NCBI RefSeq assembly: GCF_014646095.1
Contig: NZ_BMMU01000037.1
Location: forward strand, 1 to 64,000
Direction of reading: 5' to 3'
Source of the DNA: Streptomyces lacrimifluminis
GTDB taxonomy: Bacteria; Actinomycetota; Actinomycetes; Streptomycetales; Streptomycetaceae
Length of the DNA stretch: 64,000 nt
This document shows positions 1 to 8,187 of the stretch, in pieces (position 1 is the first letter of the stretch; each line of letters opens with the position of its first letter). Position numbers and translations under genes: made by a program. Under the pieces are notes generated by a model. The model saw only the letters and a list, made by a program, of their open reading frames with translations, had not been told where the DNA came from and ran no database searches.

Positions 1-103
1 CCAGCTCGACACCGCGATCGTCCAGAACGGCAAGGGCGACCTCGCCGCCCTCCTCGCCGGCAACGACACCTGGACGGTCGGGCGATCCGCCCGGCTCTTC
101 TGA
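1..103 (+). CDS. 3' end of an unidentified gene
   Basis: An open frame enters from the left edge and stops with TGA at 101-103, giving 33 visible residues that end WTVGRSARLF. The tail is too short for a family call. It is 43 bp upstream of the ferredoxin gene on the same strand, so the two may be co-transcribed, and the missing gene may be the ferredoxin's redox partner; that is inference. Confidence 0.5.
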   Translation, partial: QLDTAIVQNGKGDLAALLAGNDTWTVGRSARLF

Positions 104-146
104 CCCCACCGCAACCGCCCGACCGCCGTATCCCGGGAGAAACAGC

Positions 147-467
147 ATGGCGTATGTGATCGCTCAGCCCTGTGTCGACATCATGGACAAGGCCTGCATA
201 GACGAATGCCCGGTCGACTGCATCTACGAGGGCCCGAGGAAGCTCTACATCCAGCCCGACGAATGCGTCGACTGCGGTGCCTGTGAACCCGTCTGCCCGG
301 TGGAGTCGATCTTCTTCGAGGACGACGTCCCGGACAAGTGGAGCGACTACCGGAAGGTGGACACCGAGGTCTTCGCCGGCCTCGGTCAGCTCGGCGGAGC
401 GAGCGCGGTCGGACCGCTCGCCGCCGACCATCCCCTGGTCTCGGCGCAGGCCGCGCAGGCCGCGTAG
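147..467 (+). CDS. 7Fe ferredoxin (3Fe-4S / 4Fe-4S), FdxA type
   Basis: This small cytoplasmic electron carrier has 106 residues. Cys9, Cys17 and Cys50 fit the 3Fe-4S ligands, and Cys21, Cys40, Cys43 and Cys46 fit the 4Fe-4S ligands of the Azotobacter ferredoxin I family; Cys25 matches that family's free cysteine. The C-terminal 50 residues are Ala-rich and less conserved. The start is supported by GGAGAA 7 bp upstream. It follows a truncated gene by 43 bp and precedes the afsA-like gene by 225 bp. In a biosynthetic cluster such a ferredoxin usually feeds a P450 or another oxidase, which would have to lie outside the window. Confidence 0.9.
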   Translation: MAYVIAQPCVDIMDKACIDECPVDCIYEGPRKLYIQPDECVDCGACEPVCPVESIFFEDDVPDKWSDYRKVDTEVFAGLGQLGGASAVGPLAADHPLVSAQAAQAA

Positions 468-541
468 CTCGTCGTACAGCCCGGGTGTCCGGCCGTCGGG
501 CAGCCGTCGGACGGCCTGATTCCGCTGTGGTCCAGTCCCGT

Positions 542-595
542 TCCAGGCCGGGTACAGGCCAGATACAGGCCGATACCAGTGGTCCAGGACACCGT
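542..595 (+). promoter_or_regulatory. 11-bp periodic heptamer repeats upstream of the afsA-like gene
   Basis: Heptamers TCCAGGC (542-548), TACAGGC (553-559) and TACAGGC (564-570) are each separated by 4 bp, and a weaker fourth, ACCAGTG, sits in phase at 575-581. Eight bases later is CACCGT (590-595), a weak -10 match. The heptamer-N4-heptamer layout is that of SARP binding sites. The heptamer differs from those in the minus-strand promoters of this cluster, so another regulator is possible. The site lies about 100 bp before the afsA-like start, with the SARP gene just downstream. Confidence 0.5.
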
Positions 596-691
596 GGAGG
601 CGGTGGCGGAATCCTTTCGCCACCGCCCCGTGGCGTTGTGCGCGCCGGCCACGCGTCTCGCGCACTCCGGGCAATCCCAGAAGGAGTTGGA

Positions 692-1717
692 ATGGACATC
701 ACCTTCATACCTCAGCCCGCCGCATCCGCGTCGGGCTCCAAGGGGTTCACCGCACCGCTCCACCTGCTGCACAGACCCGTCACACCGGAGGGATTTCTGC
801 TGGACGCCACGCCTCCGGTGGAACAGCACTTCGCGCTCTCCGCCGAACTGCCCAGCGAGCACGAGACGTTCAACGACGGGCCGGGCACCTTCCACGATCT
901 GCTCTTCGTCGCCGAGACCCTCCGCCAGGCGACACACTTCGTCGCACACCAGTACTTCCGGGTGCCCGCCGAACGCCCCGCGGTCTTCGTCTCCAGCGGG
1001 CTCGACGTCCTCGACCTCGCCCCGTGGCGCCGCACCGGCCGGCCGGCCCACATGACGCTGGACATCACCCTGGCCCCCGTGGACGTCGTCAACGGCGTCC
1101 CGCGCGGCCTCGACTGCCGGGGCGACGTGGCGATCGACGGAGTCAGCTGTGGGAGCGCTTCCGCGCGGCTCCAGTTCCTGATGCCCCAGGTGTACCGGTC
1201 GCACCGCGCGGCAGGGCGCCAGGAGAGTCTGCGGAGCACCGCACCGCTGGTACGCCCGCTGGCCGCCATGACCGTCGCCGGCCAGGAGGCGGCGCTCGCC
1301 GTGCGGCCCGAGTCGGTCGGGCGCGACGACCCGCGCAACGTGGTCGTGGGACCCCCGCTGTGGGCACCGTACGGGGAGTTCGTCCTGCCCGTGGCCTGCG
1401 AACCCGGCCACAAGGTCTTCGAGGCCGACTCCGGAGGCCACGTCCCCGGGCCGGTCTTCCTGGAGGCCTCCCGGCAGGCATCGCTGCTCGCCGCCGCGGA
1501 ACTGCACGGCCTGCGGCCCGCCCACGCCATGCTGACCCGGTGGCGGGCGGCCTTCCGTGGTTTCGGGGACGCCGACCTTCCGCTGACCTGCACGGTCGCC
1601 ACCGAGGACCCGGTCCGCGACGGAACGGGCCGCCCCAGCGTCCATACCCGGCTCGCCTTCAGCCAGGGCAGCCGGGTCCTGTGCACCGCCACGGCAGTCC
1701 TGCTCCAGGACTGCTGA
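692..1717 (+). CDS. AfsA-like gamma-butyrolactone autoregulator synthase
   Basis: The 341-residue protein has the two tandem hotdog-like repeats of the AfsA family, with blocks around residues 25-150 and 200-335. AfsA condenses a beta-ketoacyl-ACP with dihydroxyacetone phosphate, the first committed step to gamma-butyrolactone signals. The start is the ATG at 692 with AAGGAG 6 bp upstream; longer in-frame reading to 338 overlaps the ferredoxin gene and is not needed. It is followed 68 bp later by a SARP gene. No butenolide reductase or receptor is visible here, so other enzymes of signal synthesis would be encoded elsewhere. Some cluster-borne AfsA homologues act in pathways other than signalling. 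Confidence 0.88.
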   Translation: MDITFIPQPAASASGSKGFTAPLHLLHRPVTPEGFLLDATPPVEQHFALSAELPSEHETFNDGPGTFHDLLFVAETLRQATHFVAHQYFRVPAERPAVFVSSGLDVLDLAPWRRTGRPAHMTLDITLAPVDVVNGVPRGLDCRGDVAIDGVSCGSASARLQFLMPQVYRSHRAAGRQESLRSTAPLVRPLAAMTVAGQEAALAVRPESVGRDDPRNVVVGPPLWAPYGEFVLPVACEPGHKVFEADSGGHVPGPVFLEASRQASLLAAAELHGLRPAHAMLTRWRAAFRGFGDADLPLTCTVATEDPVRDGTGRPSVHTRLAFSQGSRVLCTATAVLLQDC

Positions 1718-1785
1718 CCGGCCGCGGGTGCCCGGACCGGCGCTCCCCTCTCTCCCACTCGCCGTCATGATCAAGGAGCTCTCCG

Positions 1786-4530
1786 ATGCGTTTCCGCGTA
1801 CTGGGGCCGGTGAGCCTGTCGCCCCGCACTCCCTCCGCCGCGAAACCCCGCGCCCTGCTGGCCACCCTGCTCGTACAGGCCGGTGAAGTGGTGCCGGTGC
1901 ACAGCCTGATCGACGAGCTGTGGGGGACGGAACCACCCCGCACCGCGACCACCACTCTCCAGGTGTACGTGTCCCAGTTGCGCAAGGTGCTCGCCGGCGA
2001 CGGGAGCGCGGGACGCGCCGGAGAGCTGCTCACCCGGGCCCCCGGATACCTCCTGACGGTTTCCGATCAGGAGTTCGATCTACCCTGCTTCGAACGGCTG
2101 CGGACCGAGGGCCGCACGGCGTACCAGGAGGGGGACTTCGGCCGCGCCTCCCGGCTGCTGCACGAGGCGCTCGCCCTGTGGACGGGCCAGGCCCTGTCGG
2201 GGATCCCGCACGGTGTGCGGCTGGAGTCCGCCGCCATCCGCCTGGACGAGCTGCGGATGGAGGTCCTGGAACAGCGGATCGTCGCCGACCTGCGGCTGGG
2301 CCGTCACCAGGAGCTCGCCGGGGAACTGCTGGCCCTGGCCAACGAGCATCCCTTGCGGGAGACCCTGCACGGGCACCTCATGGTGGCGCTGTACCGGACG
2401 GGCCGCGGATCCGACGCGCTGCGGGTGTACGGGCGGCTGCGCCACTCCCTGGTGGAGGAACTCGGCGTCGAACCGGGTCCGGGCATGTCCCGGCTGCACG
2501 AACGCGTCCTGCGCCGGGATCCGTCCCTGGACTGGCAACCTCCCCGGAACGCGCGTGGCACGAACCCCGACGAGGGGGGCCGCGGCGCCGGCACACCGGG
2601 CAGCCAGGGGGCCGCACGGAGTGCGACGGGTACGGCCGACGGACCGCGGCCCGTCCCCGCTCCACCCTCGACGCTGCCCGCCCCGCCCCCCGGATTCGTC
2701 GGCCGCCACGAGGAACTGGCTTACGGGGAACGGGCGTTGCGCGGAGGCGCGGGCCGGCAGCCGGTGCGGATACTGGCCGTCTCCGGGCCGGCCGGCGTCG
2801 GCAAGACCGCCCTGGCCCTGCAACTCGCCCACCGCACGGCCGACTTGTTCCCGGACGGCCAGCTGCTGATCGGCCTGCGCGGACCGGACGGGCGTCCGCT
2901 GAGTTCCTCGCAGGCGGGGGCGGCACTGCTGCGCCGTCTCACCGATGACGTGTCCGGCTCACCGCTCACCGATCCCGAGGAGCTGACGGACCGGCTGCGG
3001 CGGGCCGTGCACGGGCGCCGGATGCTGCTCGTCCTGGACGACGCCGCGTCGGAACACCAGATACGACCGCTGCTCCAGTCCGGCGCGGCCGGCGCGGTGA
3101 TCCTCACCGGGCGCCGTCCGGTCGCGGCCCTCGACGGTGCGCAGCACCTGCGGCTGGACGCGGTGAGGCCGCAGGAGGCGGTGGAACTCCTGCTCGCCGC
3201 GGGGGGCGAGCGGATGGCGCAGGATCCGGTGGCGGTCGCCGAGATCGCCCGGCTGTGCGGTTGTTTCCCCCTGGCGCTGCGCGTGGCCGCGGCTGCCCTG
3301 ACAGCGCGGCCGCACACCACGCCGGCCGCGCTGGCGGGCCGGCTGCACGACGAGCGGACCCGGCTCGGCGTGCTGCGCGAGGGCGGCCTCGATCTGCGCG
3401 CGACCCTGCTGACGGGGTATCAGGAAGCAGGTCCCCCGGTGCGGCGGGCGTTCCGTCTGCTGTCCCTGGCCCCGGCTCTCGACTTCACCGGGTGGACCGC
3501 CGCGGCCCTGCTCGGCACCGGGCAGGCGGAGGCGGAGGAAACCACCGAGGAACTCGTCCGGGCCCAGTTGCTGGAGGCCCGGACCGACGGCCAGGCGGTC
3601 CGCTACGGCTTCCACTCGCTGCTGCGGGTGCTGGCGACCGAGCTGCGGGAGGCGGAGCCGGACGGTGCCCGGACACGGCGGGACGCCGTAGAGAGGCTGG
3701 GCCGGGCCTACGTGACCCTGGCCGGCTGCGCGGACCGGCAGCTCGCCCCGGGAAGGGCCTGGAGGGCGTACGCCGACGCCGCGGACCCCTCCCTCGACGC
3801 CCCCGCGATCGTCGGCGCGAGCCCGCTGGGATGGTTCCGCGAGGAGGCCACGGGCCTGGTGGAGACGGTGCGGCGGACGCACGCGGAAGGGCTCTGGCCA
3901 CTGGTGTGGCAGCTCGCCGGGAGCGCCGCCGGATACTTCCACGCCCGCGCCGCGTGGGAGGAGTGGGAGGAGACCCACGAACTCGCCCTGGACGCCGCCC
4001 GGCGGGCCGGGAGCGTCGAGGCGGAGGCGGCGATCCAGTACTCGTTGGGCGACCTCGCCTGGCAGCGCCGCGAGGCCGCCCGGGCTCTGCGGTGCTACAC
4101 CGCTGCGCAGCATACGTTCGAGCTGGTCCGCGACCGGGTCGGGGCGGCGCGCTGCCGGATCGGGGTGGCCGACGTCCTGCTCGGCCAGAACCTGCTGGAA
4201 CCCGCCGCGCGGCGGTACGGACGGGCGTTGGCGCTCTGCTCGGCGGGCGGGGACCTGCGGGGCGAGGTGGCGGCGCTGAACGGGCTGGCCCTCGTCAACC
4301 TGCGGCGTGGCCGTGCGGAGACGGCCGTGCGTCAGCTGGCGCAGTGCGGGCGCGCCGCCGAACAGCTGGGCGACCGCCGCTGGACGGAGTACGTCCGCCG
4401 CGCCACGGCCCGTCTGACGGCCGATGCCCTCCGCCGGCCCTCCCCCGCCGCGAACGCGGTCGAGGTCCGCCCGGGAATGTGGCTCATCGGAACGGCCACC
4501 CCCACCCTCACCTCAGCGGGAGCCGCGTGA
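1786..4530 (+). CDS. SARP-family transcriptional activator with NB-ARC and TPR domains (AfsR-like architecture)
   Basis: The 914-residue protein starts with an OmpR-type winged helix (about 1-95), followed by a bacterial transcriptional activator domain (about 100-245). A Pro/Gly-rich linker leads to an NTPase with P-loop GPAGVGKT near residue 335 and Walker B LLVLDD near 412. The C-terminal third is alpha-helical and TPR-like (about 700-890). Large SARPs activate secondary-metabolite promoters through heptameric direct repeats; matching repeats occur in three gaps of the facing biosynthetic gene train. The ATG at 1786 has GGAG 7 bp upstream. A strong hairpin follows the stop codon. Confidence 0.93.
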   Translation: MRFRVLGPVSLSPRTPSAAKPRALLATLLVQAGEVVPVHSLIDELWGTEPPRTATTTLQVYVSQLRKVLAGDGSAGRAGELLTRAPGYLLTVSDQEFDLPCFERLRTEGRTAYQEGDFGRASRLLHEALALWTGQALSGIPHGVRLESAAIRLDELRMEVLEQRIVADLRLGRHQELAGELLALANEHPLRETLHGHLMVALYRTGRGSDALRVYGRLRHSLVEELGVEPGPGMSRLHERVLRRDPSLDWQPPRNARGTNPDEGGRGAGTPGSQGAARSATGTADGPRPVPAPPSTLPAPPPGFVGRHEELAYGERALRGGAGRQPVRILAVSGPAGVGKTALALQLAHRTADLFPDGQLLIGLRGPDGRPLSSSQAGAALLRRLTDDVSGSPLTDPEELTDRLRRAVHGRRMLLVLDDAASEHQIRPLLQSGAAGAVILTGRRPVAALDGAQHLRLDAVRPQEAVELLLAAGGERMAQDPVAVAEIARLCGCFPLALRVAAAALTARPHTTPAALAGRLHDERTRLGVLREGGLDLRATLLTGYQEAGPPVRRAFRLLSLAPALDFTGWTAAALLGTGQAEAEETTEELVRAQLLEARTDGQAVRYGFHSLLRVLATELREAEPDGARTRRDAVERLGRAYVTLAGCADRQLAPGRAWRAYADAADPSLDAPAIVGASPLGWFREEATGLVETVRRTHAEGLWPLVWQLAGSAAGYFHARAAWEEWEETHELALDAARRAGSVEAEAAIQYSLGDLAWQRREAARALRCYTAAQHTFELVRDRVGAARCRIGVADVLLGQNLLEPAARRYGRALALCSAGGDLRGEVAALNGLALVNLRRGRAETAVRQLAQCGRAAEQLGDRRWTEYVRRATARLTADALRRPSPAANAVEVRPGMWLIGTATPTLTSAGAA

Positions 4531-4543
4531 CGTCCCACCCCCG

Positions 4544-4590
4544 GCCCCCCGGTCCCCGGCCGACCGGCTCCCGCCCGGGGACCGGGGGGC
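4544..4590 (+). terminator. GC-rich hairpin terminator after the SARP gene
   Basis: A perfect 16-bp inverted repeat (arms 4544-4559 and 4575-4590, left arm GCCCCCCGGTCCCCGG) with a 15-nt loop begins 13 bp past the SARP stop. It has no T-tract, as is common for Streptomyces. It may serve both converging units. Confidence 0.75.
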
Positions 4591-5012
4591 GGGCCTGACC
4601 GGAGGGCCGGGGAGCGGGCCCGACCGGATCAGGTGACCGAGTGCCGTACCGTCCTGCCGCGCGTCCCGCGGCCGGCCTCCGCACGGATTCCGGGGAGCGT
4701 GCCTGATCCCGCGACCGGGCCACATCGGGCGGGGTGACCGGGGGCGCCCCGTCACCACACCCGCGTCCGAGAGCGGCACCGGGCCCCTGCCGCGTTCCCA
4801 CCGGTCCACGCGGGCCGTTCGGGACACCCCGCCCCACTCGTCACCGTGGCGCTGGAATTGGCCGGCCCGGCGCCCGCCCTCACCGAGCCCGGCATGGAGG
4901 CTGCCCGCCGCCTCTCCGCCCCACGGCGTCATGAACTCGACGGCATCACGTCGCGGGCCGCAGTCCTCCCGGGCGAGGGCCGGCGGCTCCGGGAACAGAA
5001 CCCACTGCCTTG

Positions 5013-5084
5013 CCTGGTCCTGGTCCTGGTCCTGGTCCTGGTCCTGGTCCTGGTCCTGGTCCTGGTCCTGGTCCTGGTCCTGGT
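5013..5084. repeat. Hexanucleotide tandem repeat (CCTGGT)12 in the convergent intergenic gap
   Basis: Twelve uninterrupted copies of CCTGGT lie between the SARP gene (plus) and the terminal hydrolase gene (minus), followed by degenerate related units to about 5110. Because six is a multiple of three, every frame stays open and gives dipeptide repeats such as DQ or TR, but these frames have no plausible start or homology. The rest of the 650-bp gap (4531-5182) shows only the terminator hairpin and no convincing gene. Confidence 0.95.
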
Positions 5085-5182
5085 CCGTGGCCGGGTCCGT
5101 GGCCTGGTTCGGAGCATTGCCTTGCCCCGGCATGGCTGTGGCCATGCCGGGGGCTGTTCCGGGTTGCCGGGGCGGCCGGGTG

Positions 5183-6217
5183 TCAGCCGGTGGCTCGGCC
5201 CGGGAGGGGATGGGCGGTGTGGGTGGGAGTGCCGGCTCGACGGGTGCGCAGGAGTTGGCGCCACTCCTCGGAGCTGAAGCGGGCGGGCTCGGTGCGGCCG
5301 ATGAAGTCGTGGAGTACGCCGAGGAAGCGTTCCGGGTCCGTGTGGAACGGGAAGTGTCCCGCCTCCTCGAATATCTCCAGGCGGCTGCCCGGCATGGAGA
5401 CATGGCCGAGGCCGGCGTGGAGGGCCGGGACGACCATGTCCCGGCCGCCCCAGACCAGCATGGTCGGCATGCCCTGGGTCAGGTAGCAGCGGTCGAGCAG
5501 GGTGCCGACCTGCCCACGCCAGTCGACGACGGCCCGCAGGGTCCGTACGAAGGCGCTGCGGGAACTCGCGTCGGGCAGGGCGTCGACCACTCGCATCAGA
5601 TCCGGCGCGTCGACCCCCAGGCCGAGGTTCAGCGTCTTCATGACCCGGATGACCATCTCCAGCTGCCAACGCACCGTGGGCAGTTGGAGTGCCGACAGCA
5701 GCAGTTCGGCACCGGGCAGCGAGGCGGCCCGCAGCAACGGGGAGACCTGGCGGCCGATGCCTCCGCTGCCGACCAGGACCAGACGCTCGCTGCGCTCCGG
5801 GAACTGGTAGGCGAACTGGGCGGCCACCGCCCCGCCGAGCGAGTGCCCGACGAGGGTGGCCCGCTCGATACCGAGGGCGCTGAGCAGATCCCGCAGCCCG
5901 TTGGCGTACGCCCCGGGAGAGTAGTCGCCCCGGGGTTTGGCCGACGCCCCGTGGCCGAGCAGGTCGGGGACGACGACCCGGTACCGGGCCGCCAGGCCCG
6001 GGATGATGTCGGCCCAGGTCGCGGAGGAGTCGCCGATGCCGTGGATCAGCACCACCGCGGTGTCGCCCTTGCCCGCCATCCGGTAGGCGAAGCGGTATCC
6101 GTGCAGGTCACGGGTACGGACGCGGATCTCGTTGCGGCCCACCGCGCGCGGTCTCGGCCGCCCCGGCTGGTGGCTGGGCCTGAGGGGCGAGCGGGCGGTG
6201 AAGGGGGCGTCGGCCAT
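5183..6217 (-). CDS. Alpha/beta hydrolase, last gene of the tetronate gene train
   Basis: This 344-residue alpha/beta-hydrolase has the nucleophile elbow GHSLGG, an oxyanion-hole HG pair (LIHGIGDSS), a GRDMVVP acid region and a C-terminal AGHFPFHT histidine. The fold family covers esterases, C-C hydrolases and type II thioesterases, so the substrate is not fixed by sequence. GGAGG lies 8 bp before the ATG, and the stop codon of a 96-residue reading frame ends 3 bp before it. Its position as the last gene suggests release of product or editing of stalled acyl chains (inference). It is distinct from the larger FrsA-like hydrolase upstream, which better fits the tetronate eliminase. Confidence 0.85.
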   Translation of the reverse strand: MADAPFTARSPLRPSHQPGRPRPRAVGRNEIRVRTRDLHGYRFAYRMAGKGDTAVVLIHGIGDSSATWADIIPGLAARYRVVVPDLLGHGASAKPRGDYSPGAYANGLRDLLSALGIERATLVGHSLGGAVAAQFAYQFPERSERLVLVGSGGIGRQVSPLLRAASLPGAELLLSALQLPTVRWQLEMVIRVMKTLNLGLGVDAPDLMRVVDALPDASSRSAFVRTLRAVVDWRGQVGTLLDRCYLTQGMPTMLVWGGRDMVVPALHAGLGHVSMPGSRLEIFEEAGHFPFHTDPERFLGVLHDFIGRTEPARFSSEEWRQLLRTRRAGTPTHTAHPLPGRATG

Positions 6218-6220
6218 GGG

Positions 6221-6511
6221 TCAGGCCTCCTGCGGCATCGGGCGGTGGTCACGGACGGGGTGGCGCGGGACCGGCGCGGACTCGACGACGTTCGGCGAGC
6301 CCGGAGACTCGCCACCGCCGGCGCGGCACCCGCTCGGGGCATGGGAGACGACGTTCTGGGCACCGGGGGTGTTCTCGGCACCGGGCTCGGGATCGAGGCC
6401 CAGCGAGGCCAGGGAACGCCATGGCAGTGCCTGGCCGGGTGTCCTGTTCCGCCAGGGGGCGAACACCTGGGCCGAGGGGGAGGGAGCGGTGAGGGTGTGC
6501 GCGGAGGACAT
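6221..6511 (-). CDS. Small Pro/Ser/Gly-rich protein of unknown function
   Basis: This 96-residue frame starts at ATG 6511 with AGAGGTGG 7 bp upstream and ends 3 bp before the hydrolase start, a spacing typical of a translated operon gene. The sequence is rich in Pro, Ala, Ser and Gly, has one segment with bulky hydrophobics (FAPWRNRTPGQALPWRSLASLGL), no signal peptide and no known domain. It could be an untranslated spacer in a high-GC region; codon position GC and homologues in related clusters would decide. I do not recognise it. Confidence 0.4.
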   Translation of the reverse strand: MSSAHTLTAPSPSAQVFAPWRNRTPGQALPWRSLASLGLDPEPGAENTPGAQNVVSHAPSGCRAGGGESPGSPNVVESAPVPRHPVRDHRPMPQEA

Positions 6512-6705
6512 GACAGCCACCTCTGAGTAGGTGTGCGAGGGAACGCCCCGGAAGCGGGCGCGGTGCCGCTGCCCTCGGGAGGAGCGGCGCGTGGACCAGG
6601 GGGTGGGGTGAGGCGTGGGGTGATACGGAAGTCCCGTGCGGTGTCGGCCAGGTAGAAACGGCGCGGGAGCGTGCCGGACACCGCGCGGCGGACGGGCCGG
6701 GAGAC

Positions 6706-7932
6706 TCAGTCGGCGGGAGCCGGGTGCGGTCGGCGGGAGCCGGCGTCGGCGAAGCCCGCGGCGGCCACCGGGCCGGACGGACTCGTCGCACCGGAAGCGG
6801 TCACGCTGGCCGCGCCGAACGGCACGGTCGCGCCCGGGGTGACCGCCACCGCGCCGGGCTCGACGGGCGACCGCCGTGCGCCGGCGGTGGGCAGGGTGCG
6901 GCGTCCGCCGACCCGGTTCGTGAGGCGGGCTCGCAGCAGTGACCCGATCAGCCACTTCCGCATGGCGCCCAGGTGCGCCGGGGAGCCGTGGACGTCGTCG
7001 AACTCCTTGAACCGCACGCGGGGCAGCGCGGAGCCGAGCAGCTGCCGCTCCGTGGGCGGGATGATCTCGTCCCGGGAGCTGACCACGTAACCGACCGGGA
7101 TGTCGACCGCGTCCAGGACGTCCGGGCCGAGTACGAAGTCCGCGAGCAGCGCCCGCAGTTCGTTGTCGTCGGCCGCGCCGGTGAGCCGGCACAGCGTCTC
7201 GACGGTGATCTCCGGCACCCTCGGCCACCAGACGGGGTCGGTGAAGAACCCGGCCACGGGGGCGCCGACGGTGTGGACGGAGCGGATGCGCGGGTCGTCG
7301 GCCGCCGCTCGCAGGGCGAGGTGGCCGCTGAAGCTGAGGCCCAGGACGGAGGTGTCGCTCACCCGGGCGCGGTCGGCCAGCCGGTCCATCAGGAACGGCA
7401 GCAGCCGCCAGGAGTCCGCGTGGTAGCGCAGGGTGTTCTCGCCGACGCCGGGCATCTCGGTGGCCACCGCCGCGTAGCCGAGGCGGGCGAGCCGGGGCAG
7501 GAGAGGCGCCCACTGCTCCTTGACGCTGACGATGCCGCCCATGATCAGGAGCAGCGGCCGTCGGCGGCGCGTGTCGAGTCCGCTCGTCCAGCAGGCGACC
7601 GTGCCGTCCGGGTGGTCGAGCACCATCCGCTCGACGCCCCGCCGGCGACGCCAGTCGTCGAAGGTCCGTACGCAGTTGTCCTGCGCCCGGCGCCGAACGT
7701 CGTCGCCGTGGTACGGGAAGCGGGCGAGCGCGTAGCGTCGGCAGGCGTCGAGCGACCGGCCCTCGAAGGCCAGCCGGTCGGCCTCGGCGGTCCACACCCG
7801 GGCCCAGGACGAGGGGTGTCCCGGCACGTCGTTGGTGATCCTCGGCAGTACGGCCGCGACCTGGCGTTCGCTGATGCCCTGGCCGCGGGCGTGCAGCCGC
7901 GCGAATTCCTTGAGCTCTCCGAGATGGTCCAT
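6706..7932 (-). CDS. FrsA-like alpha/beta hydrolase, candidate tetronate acetate-eliminase (Agg5/AbyA5 role)
   Basis: This 408-residue protein has a helical N-terminal region (1-110), a hydrolase core with nucleophile Ser200 in GLSFSG, Asp288 in SSRDE and His315 in DVHG. The last 60 residues are Ala/Gly/Thr-rich and probably disordered. In agglomerin and abyssomicin synthesis a hydrolase of this type removes acetate from the O-acetylated tetronate to leave an exocyclic methylene. The other genes of that set (FkbH, ACP, KAS III, E2-type acyltransferase) are all upstream in the same direction. The start at ATG 7932 is chosen over an upstream in-frame start because GGAG sits 8 bp before it and the N-terminus then fits the family. 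A SARP-type promoter lies 170 bp upstream. Confidence 0.8.
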   Translation of the reverse strand: MDHLGELKEFARLHARGQGISERQVAAVLPRITNDVPGHPSSWARVWTAEADRLAFEGRSLDACRRYALARFPYHGDDVRRRAQDNCVRTFDDWRRRRGVERMVLDHPDGTVACWTSGLDTRRRRPLLLIMGGIVSVKEQWAPLLPRLARLGYAAVATEMPGVGENTLRYHADSWRLLPFLMDRLADRARVSDTSVLGLSFSGHLALRAAADDPRIRSVHTVGAPVAGFFTDPVWWPRVPEITVETLCRLTGAADDNELRALLADFVLGPDVLDAVDIPVGYVVSSRDEIIPPTERQLLGSALPRVRFKEFDDVHGSPAHLGAMRKWLIGSLLRARLTNRVGGRRTLPTAGARRSPVEPGAVAVTPGATVPFGAASVTASGATSPSGPVAAAGFADAGSRRPHPAPAD

Positions 7933-8104
7933 CGTGTTCTCCGTCTCCTCCGGGATACGGGGGCGATGCCGGGGAGATGCGGCCGGAGGGCTCGGGGCCT
8001 TCCTGGTCGTACCGGCTGCGGGCGGGGCTGTCCGCTCGTACGAGGGGCGGGCGCCCGGCCGGGAGGGGGGGATGTCCCCCGGCGGGGCGGCCCGCCCGAG
8101 GACG

Positions 8105-8147
8105 ATGCTGGCCGTCGTCACTTAAGCCCTGCTGGCGCACCGGTTGA
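8105..8147 (-). promoter_or_regulatory. SARP-type promoter before the eliminase/hydrolase genes
   Basis: On the minus strand TCAACCG (8147-8141), GCCAGCA (8136-8130) and TTAAGTG (8125-8119) fall on an exact 11-bp period. Eight bases after the last heptamer is CAGCAT (8110-8105), a possible -10. The site fills the 255-bp gap between the PPTase stop and the hydrolase start. The same layout recurs at 20,542-20,573 and 22,987-23,018. Confidence 0.55.
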
Positions 8148-8187
8148 GCCCCGCTTGTCGTGGCCGGGAGCCCTCCGGACCGTGCGG

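Noticed and set aside
4929..5669. Minus-strand frames with long DQ or TR dipeptide runs through the (CCTGGT)12 repeat
   Set aside because: The repeat keeps all frames open; flanking sequence overlaps the hydrolase gene in another frame and no start site is convincing.
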